Assembly (NCBI GenBank): GCA_937892025.1
Contig: CALAVA010000259.1
Coordinates: 1 to 24,734, forward strand
Direction of reading: 5' to 3'
Source: an uncultured Bacteroidales bacterium
GTDB taxonomy: Bacteria > Bacteroidota > Bacteroidia > Bacteroidales > WCHB1-69
DNA: 24,734 nucleotides
The notes under the pieces: model-generated
Database searches by the model: none
Seen by the model: only the letters and a program-made list of their open reading frames with translations
What the model was told of the DNA's origin: nothing
Shown: positions 21,193 through 24,734 of the stretch, in pieces
How the letters are laid out: the number at the start of each line of letters is the position of its first letter
Numbering within the stretch: position 1 is the stretch's first letter
Made by a program: the position numbers and the translations under genes

Positions 21193-22065
21193 TTATATGT
21201 TTTTTACATATTTTAAAAATTCGTTTATCTTTTCATTCATTTTTTCTTTTCCACCGTCACTACAAACTTCATTCCAATCTATTCTATATATGACATATCC
21301 GTTTTCTTTTAAAAATGAATCTCTTTTTGCGTCTTTTTCAATAATTTCAAGTTGTTTATGTTGTTTCCCATCAATTTCCAAATCAATTTTTACGCCATTT
21401 TTTTCTATTAAAAAATCAAGAAAATATCTACCAACCTTAACCTCATTCTTAAATTCAATATTATGCTTAATCAACACATTTTCCCAGTATTTTTCAGGAA
21501 ACGATTGCATATTTTTTCCTCTTGCCTTCCATCCAACAAACGTCCCGTTTTCAATATTTCTTTTTATTAACTTCTTATTATTTTCTTTTTTACTTTCAGA
21601 ATTATTTGAACATTTGACAGAACAGAATTTTTGACTTTTTTTTCCGTAAAATTTACTTCCACAACATTCACATGTGTTTTCGTAAGTCCTTATTTTATAA
21701 AACCTATTGTTTGATTTAATTTTTTTAACTACGTTAATGCCATCCAAGTTCCTTTTTTCTTCGTTATATTTTTCCAGCATTTCCTTTGTTTTGTTTTTTT
21801 GTTCATCACTAACAACCCTTCTTTTGTTATTAAAAGAAGCAGAACAAGAATTATTACAGAATTTTTTTCCTATATTTATTTCTTTTCCGCAAAACAAGCA
21901 ATAATTTTTTTTATTGTTTTCCAACAATTGTTTTGCCGTAATTTGAAATTTTTCAAGACAAAAATCATTAATTTTTTTCTTTATTGTTCCGTTATAATAT
22001 TCTACTCCAAAAATTGCAAACGATAAATCTTTAAAAGTTTTGCATTTTTTTAAATTTTCATCCAT
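21193..22065 (-). CDS. Homing-type endonuclease: Zn fingers plus Vsr-like nuclease domain
   Basis: 290 aa. Two treble-clef-type zinc motifs: C56-x2-C59...C70-x3-C74 (YCLFCGKEINIGKKFCNNSC) and C132-x-C/C135...C148-x3-C152 (CECCGSKFYGKKSQKFCSVKC). The last 100 residues form a Vsr/PD-(D/E)xK-like nuclease core (KYWENVLIKHNIEFKNEVKVGRYFLDFLI, then KIDLEIDGKQHK and RDSFLKENGYVIYRIDW) with D, E and D/K-type catalytic residues. Free-standing endonucleases of this build (EDxHD/Vsr-like homing enzymes) are common in phages and spread by cutting a cognate site and promoting repair from the copy that carries them. It is more AT-rich (long A and T runs) than its tRNA neighbours. The location directly above the split tRNA suggests the tRNA locus is its target; this is inference. 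Confidence 0.85.
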   Translation of the reverse strand: MDENLKKCKTFKDLSFAIFGVEYYNGTIKKKINDFCLEKFQITAKQLLENNKKNYCLFCGKEINIGKKFCNNSCSASFNNKRRVVSDEQKNKTKEMLEKYNEEKRNLDGINVVKKIKSNNRFYKIRTYENTCECCGSKFYGKKSQKFCSVKCSNNSESKKENNKKLIKRNIENGTFVGWKARGKNMQSFPEKYWENVLIKHNIEFKNEVKVGRYFLDFLIEKNGVKIDLEIDGKQHKQLEIIEKDAKRDSFLKENGYVIYRIDWNEVCSDGGKEKMNEKINEFLKYVKNI

Positions 22066-22129
22066 AACACTTTTTATTATAAATATAACAATAAGTCTAA
22101 AAAAGTCAAGTTGAACTACAAATATTTTG

Positions 22130-22203
22130 TCGGGGTGGCGGGACTCGAACCCACGACTTCAGCATCCCAAATGCCGTGTGCTAGCCAACTGCACCACACC
22201 CCG
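22130..22203 (-). tRNA. tRNA-Pro(TGG)
   Basis: 74 nt. Acceptor CGGGGTG/CACCCCG, D-arm GTGCAGTTGGCTAGCAC, anticodon arm CGGCA-TTTGGGA-TGCTG, T-arm GTGGG-TTCGAGT-CCCGC, A73. Confidence 0.95.
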
Positions 22204-22247
22204 TTTTAATTTTTAAAAGAAACAGTATGTCAAAGAACATAATTGTG

Positions 22248-22331
22248 TGGGAGTGGGTGGACTCGAACCACCAGTCCTAAAGAGGAACGGTTTTACAGAC
22301 CGTGCGGCTACCAATTACCGATTACACTCCC
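22248..22331 (-). tRNA. tRNA-Tyr(GTA)
   Basis: 84 nt class II. Acceptor GGGAGTG/CACTCCC, anticodon arm ACGGT-CTGTAAA-ACCGT, variable arm TCCTCTTTAGGACT, T-arm GGTGG-TTCGAGT-CCACC, A73. Confidence 0.93.
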
Positions 22332-22340
22332 ATTTCTTTG

Positions 22341-22474
22341 TAGGTCAAGAAGGACTCGAACCTCCAACGCCATACGGCAGCGGTTTCACCTCGAAATTTA
22401 CCACTGCTGTTAACTTACATATACTGTAAGCATTTTATTTCATCCGCCGTGTCTACCATTTCACCACGCTTCAA
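22341..22474 (-). tRNA. Interrupted tRNA-Leu-like locus (insert family member)
   Basis: Leu-type D-arm GTGAAATGGTAGACAC, class II variable arm TGCC-GTAT-GGCG and T-arm GGAGG-TTCGAGT-CCTTC are clear, and GCGG/CCGC can close the anticodon stem. Between them lies an insert with hairpin CTTAC-AGTATAT-GTAAG and the motif TTAACAGCAG, homologous to the inserts at 19653 and 19775. The outer acceptor strands (TTGAAGC and TTGACCT) do not pair. Anticodon uncertain. Confidence 0.5.
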
Positions 22475-22496
22475 TGTTTTTCAAAGAACTTTTTTG

Positions 22497-22596
22497 CGGA
22501 GGCGGAAAGATTCGAACTTTCACTGGCTTATTCATGGCCAATTTATTACACCCGACAGGTCTACCCTGCTATGCCTACCATTACATCACGGCCTCC
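22497..22596 (-). tRNA. Aberrant class II tRNA-like gene with 5-nt anticodon loop
   Basis: 100 nt. Acceptor GGAGGCC(G)/CGCCTCC pairs apart from one extra or mismatched C, D-arm ATGT...GCAT, T-arm GAAAG-TTCGAAT-CTTTC. The anticodon arm reads GCAGG-GTAGA-CCTGT (5-nt loop) and the variable region is overlong with its own stem (TTGGC/GCCAG). Confidence 0.5.
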
Positions 22597-22605
22597 ATAT
22601 TTCTG

Positions 22606-22680
22606 AGCACCTGGTTGGATTCGAACCAACGATTGTATGGTTTTGCAGACCATTGCCTTTGACCACTCGGCCACAGGTGC
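22606..22680 (-). tRNA. tRNA-Cys(GCA)
   Basis: 75 nt. Acceptor GCACCTG/CAGGTGC, D-arm GCCGAGTGGTCAAAGGC, anticodon arm ATGGT-CTGCAAA-ACCAT, T-arm GTTGG-TTCGAAT-CCAAC, U73 as expected for Cys. Confidence 0.95.
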
Positions 22681-22688
22681 GTTTTAAC

Positions 22689-22764
22689 CAATTTGGACAG
22701 GATTCGAACCTGTGTTTCTTAGCGTCCCGCTTATAGTGTACTAAACCGCTATACGACCATAACT
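22689..22764 (-). pseudogene. tRNA-like locus with 3-nt anticodon-arm loop
   Basis: T-arm ACAGG-TTCGAAT-CCTGT and D-arm GTATAGCGGTTTAGTAC look standard; the acceptor pairs only with a bulged A (AGTTATGG/CCAAATT). The anticodon arm collapses to AGCG-GGA-CGCT, so it cannot decode normally. Confidence 0.45.
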
Positions 22765-22775
22765 GGTTTTGCTTG

Positions 22776-22846
22776 CAGGCGGTGAAGGATTCGAACCCTC
22801 ACCAACGGTTTTGGAGACCGCTATGCTACCGTTACACCAACCACCT
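22776..22846 (-). tRNA. tRNA-Trp(CCA)
   Basis: 71 nt. Acceptor AGGTGGT/ACCGCCT, D-arm with GGTGTAACGGTAGCAT, anticodon arm GCGGT-CTCCAAA-ACCGT, T-arm GAGGG-TTCGAAT-CCTTC, G73. Confidence 0.95.
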
Positions 22847-22851
22847 ATATG

Positions 22852-22937
22852 TGGACTGTTGTGGACTTGAACCCCAGTGGCCGCATTGCCACCGTATGGT
22901 CTTCTTATGCATAATACTTCGACCATCAGGTCACTCC
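22852..22937 (-). pseudogene. tRNA-like locus with replaced D- and anticodon arms
   Basis: A T-loop (TTCAAGT) and acceptor-like strands GGAGTGA/ACAGTCC (5 of 7 pairs) enclose two hairpins: ATGGTC/GACCAT with a 19-nt loop, and GTGGC-AATGCG-GCCAC with a 6-nt loop. No normal anticodon arm. Confidence 0.4.
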
Positions 22938-22970
22938 GCTATTTTGTTCTGATTTACAGCCCATCTGTTT

Positions 22971-22979
22971 TCAAAGAAC
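22971..22979 (-). promoter_or_regulatory. boxA-like GTTCTTTGA motif (first of six in the array)
   Basis: Minus-strand GTTCTTTGA occurs at 22971, 22481, 22230, 21004, 20314 and 20130, always in spacers and twice just after a promoter. It resembles boxA antitermination signals of rRNA/tRNA operons (NusB/S10 binding), or it may be a processing site. Confidence 0.5.
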
Positions 22980-22983
22980 ATTG

Positions 22984-23015
22984 TGAATATACAAACTATT
23001 TTTGAATATCACAAA
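22984..23015 (-). promoter_or_regulatory. Bacteroidota-type promoter at the head of the tRNA array
   Basis: TTTG (23015-23012), 20-nt spacer, TATATTCA (22991-22984), then GTTCTTTGA 4 nt later. Probable start of the array transcript. Confidence 0.7.
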
Positions 23016-23057
23016 TTTTTCTGCAACTTTTTTTATTTTTTTTTCTTTCCTCATCAG

Positions 23058-23198
23058 TTAGCCCACCATTTTATTGATTATGTTTTCTTTCGTATTCAAA
23101 AATCGTGCCATTTTTAACTCTTCTTGCTCTGTATCGAAAGATTTTTTTCTTCGAGCACTCCGTTTTGCCGTTACGATTTGTTTTAATGTGTCTTTCAT
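23058..23198 (-). CDS. Possible small basic protein, 46 aa
   Basis: ATG 23198 to TAA 23058, product starting MKDTLKQIVTAKRSARRKKS and ending NKMVG. Strongly basic and helical-looking. No clear ribosome-binding site; it lies between a terminator and the array promoter. No family recognised, and a chance ORF is possible. Confidence 0.4.
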   Translation of the reverse strand: MKDTLKQIVTAKRSARRKKSFDTEQEELKMARFLNTKENIINKMVG

Positions 23199-23229
23199 TG
23201 ATTTTTGGATTGTTTTTTTATTATTATTT

Positions 23230-23290
23230 TTTGCAATAAAAAAACCTCTGAGTAGTTTTTGTTAGATTGGGAAACTTTTCAGAGGTTGGG
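23230..23290 (-). terminator. Intrinsic terminator
   Basis: Perfect 9-bp arms AACCTCTGA (23243-23251) and TCAGAGGTT (23279-23287), followed on the minus strand by seven T. The 27-nt loop is long. It would end transcription coming from above 23290. Confidence 0.65.
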
Positions 23291-23467
23291 ATTTAATATG
23301 TAGTGGTTAGAAACCTATGTGCTTTTTAATTTCCTATCGCTCGTTTCCCTTTATCCCCCCCCCCCTAAAGTGCCAATATTCTCTTGGTGAGCATGCATAT
23401 GATGAGTCCTTGCAGTAGCCTTTGAGATTACAGACTGTATTTTTAATAAAACTCATATTATTACTCA
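23288..23467. other. Non-coding stretch with an 11-C homopolymer
   Basis: No gene seen. A run of 11 C at 23355-23365 (G on the minus strand) is striking in such AT-rich DNA. It separates the phage-like part from the eukaryote-like end and is the most likely join point if the contig is chimeric. Confidence 0.5.
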
Positions 23468-24601
23468 TCAATTGCATAAATCCTTTAATTTTTTCGATAT
23501 TTTACATTTATAAATATTAATCATTTCTTTATATTCCTCACCTTCTCTTATTTTATCTAATTCATCATCACTTAAAGACATATTTATAATTTCTCCATTA
23601 CTCATATTTACAATTTTTTCATCTCTAAATTCAATGTTTGTATTTAACCTATCATTATCATTAAAAGATAAAATAACAGCTATTCCCTCTATATTATCAT
23701 TAATCCAATTACCCAGAATAACAAAATTCTGTTCGGAATAAAAGGTAGCCCCATATCCATTCCTTTTATCATTTTTGAAATATCCAATATATTTGCTTTT
23801 TTCATCTTTTAATATTCCAAATCCTGATAATTCATTATTATTTAATTCTCCATAATATTGCTTCTGATTAGACCAATTTATAATTCCTTTCCCATATAAT
23901 TTATCTTTCTTAAATTCTCCTATATATTCAATTCTATTATTATCTTTATCTTTCGATATTAACTTTCCTTTTCCTTCTTTTAAATCATTTTTAAATTGTC
24001 CTTTATATATAGAGCCATCAAAATATTTTTCTGTTCCATATCCATCTTTTACATCATTTTTAAATTCGCCTTCATATTCATAATTTTTTATATAATTTGT
24101 CAATTTGCCCTTCCCATTCTTTTTTCCACATGAAAATTGACCTTCGTATAAATATTTTTTATTTCTGAAAACTCCAAATCCTTCAAACTCATCATTTTTG
24201 AAATTTCCTTCATAAAAAGATTTGTCAGAAAAAATTAAACGACCTTTTCCGTTTTTTTTCTTATTTAGATATTCTCCTACATAAAAAGTATTCTTTGATG
24301 TGTTAAATGAATTTTGTGAAGTATTTGACTGTTCAGTATTTTCATATGAATTAATTTTAAAAAATTGCTTTTTATGTAAAAGTTTGGATTCATTGGTAAT
24401 AAATGGGGTAGAATTAAAATTGAAACTTTCATTATTTATATTATCATCCTTTTTTTCATTTATATTACTTTTATTTTGTTGAATAAAGAATTTCTATATA
24501 TGACAAAATTAAAATTATTTTCTTACTTTTTCTAAAAACGGATTTATAAAATCTTCTTTCGTTTTTCTAATGCATGGAAATTTTTCTATTTCACAACCCA
24601 T
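23468..24601 (-). CDS. MORN-repeat protein, two exons (24601-24527 and 24493-23468)
   Basis: The repeat frame runs from 24493 to TGA 23468 but has no ATG in its first 130 codons and meets TAG just above. ATG 24601 opens a 25-codon frame (MGCEIEKFPCIRKTKEDFIN...) that hits TAA. Removing 33 nt (GTAAG...TATAG, 24526-24494) joins the two in frame (...PFLEK-KFFIQQNKS...) to a 366-aa protein. It holds an Asn/Ser-rich lead and eight or nine MORN repeats (FYVGEYLNKKKNGKGRL, FYEGNFKNDEFEGFGVF, IYKGQFKNDLKEGKGKL) and a helical tail. MORN proteins bind membranes or scaffold cytoskeleton in eukaryotes. MGC at the N-terminus could be myristoylated/palmitoylated. The TGA stop fits ciliate codes but does not prove them. 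This gene differs in style from the rest of the window. Confidence 0.75.
24494..24526 (-). other. Putative 33-nt spliceosomal intron
   Basis: Starts AA|GTAAG and ends TATAG|AA, very AT-rich, with an in-frame TAA when retained. Introns this short are typical of ciliates and some other protists. Confidence 0.65.
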
Positions 24602-24684
24602 ATTTAATTTATTTATTATTAAAATAAATTATCTAATAAAAACATAATTTATTATTTAATATAAGAAATAAATTAAAATTTTTT

Positions 24685-24712
24685 GGGGATTGGGGATTGG
24701 GGATTGGGGATT
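24685..24712. repeat. Telomere-like tandem repeat (GGGGATT)x4
   Basis: Four perfect GGGGATT units (C4A2T on the other strand) ending the genomic sequence, with the G-rich strand reading outward as in telomeres. Confidence 0.8.
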
Positions 24713-24734
24713 AGATCGGAAGAGCACACGTCTG
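24713..24734 (+). other. Illumina TruSeq adapter sequence (artefact)
   Basis: The last 22 bases begin AGATCGGAAGAGC and continue as the standard read-1 adapter. Not biological. Confidence 0.97.

Noticed and set aside
21193..21634. Plus-strand Phe/Ser-rich ORF
   Set aside because: Shadow of the endonuclease gene on the minus strand.
15310..22846. Stop-codon suppressor tRNA / recoded genetic code
   Set aside because: No clear CTA, TTA or TCA anticodon in a normal 7-nt loop was found. The array-side genes end in TAA or TGA with no in-frame stops, so there is no positive sign of recoding. TAG is unused as a stop, but that is expected in AT-rich DNA.
22449..22926. Several overlapping ORFs on both strands in the tRNA array
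   Set aside because: They are read-through of tRNA sequences (repeated SNFHW/GFEPT/DSNQ words come from T-arms).
23030..23065. Hammerhead ribozyme (CTGATGAG...GAAA)
   Set aside because: The core words are present but stem II has no room and the flanking helices do not pair.
23468..24103. MORN protein starting at TTG 24103
   Set aside because: The repeats continue unbroken above 24103, so this start would cut through the repeat domain.
1..24734. CRISPR array
   Set aside because: No regularly spaced direct repeats with unique spacers; the collagen repeats are coding and contiguous.

Overview
The window is AT-rich and nearly everything in it is read from the minus strand. Most of it looks like a large bacteriophage (or phage-like element) of a Bacteroidota host. 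Supporting this are a collagen-like fibre protein, many tightly packed genes of unknown function, a tRNA array with a free-standing homing-type endonuclease, small orphan ORFs, Bacteroidota-type promoters (TTTG-N19/20-TATATT), and a secreted protein ending in a type IX secretion sorting domain. No capsid, portal or terminase gene lies in the window, so the phage assignment is an inference.

Layout in minus-strand transcription order (high to low coordinates). 23.4-24.7 kb: a MORN-repeat gene that only becomes a complete ATG-started gene if a 33-nt GT-AG intron is removed. It lies about 85 bp from four tandem GGGGATT telomere-like repeats, which run straight into Illumina adapter sequence. This end looks eukaryotic (ciliate-like) and is probably joined artificially to the phage part near an 11-C homopolymer at 23355-23365. 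15.3-23.0 kb: a tRNA array with 18 recognisable tRNAs and about a dozen aberrant tRNA-like loci. It also holds a Zn-finger/Vsr-like endonuclease, a lipoprotein and small ORFs. One tRNA is split in its anticodon loop by a segment that itself folds as a cloverleaf.

12.0-15.1 kb: an operon of a putative palm-like protein, a 56-aa protein, a metallophosphoesterase and an unknown 330-aa protein, ending in a terminator. 10.3-12.0 kb: an HD-domain protein with an ExoX-like C-terminal module, a SLOG-like protein and a 57-aa protein. 9.4-10.3 kb: a Nudix hydrolase and a 66-aa protein. 5.2-9.5 kb: an AAA+ ATPase, a secreted FN3-like/T9SS-sorted protein and an OmpA-like outer-membrane protein, ending in a terminator. 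2.8-5.2 kb: a YqeY-family protein and a complete DnaK. 1-2.8 kb: two membrane-associated proteins and the collagen-like fibre, which runs off the window start. The fibre and membrane genes share an upstream ACTATTTATAAAA motif not seen just before the other gene starts, suggesting a separate (late?) expression class.

Working together, the genes suggest a virus that carries its own translation supplement (tRNAs), a chaperone, nucleotide-metabolism enzymes and host-envelope proteins. The most unusual part is the tRNA array: nested, interrupted and anticodon-altered tRNA-like genes next to an endonuclease gene.
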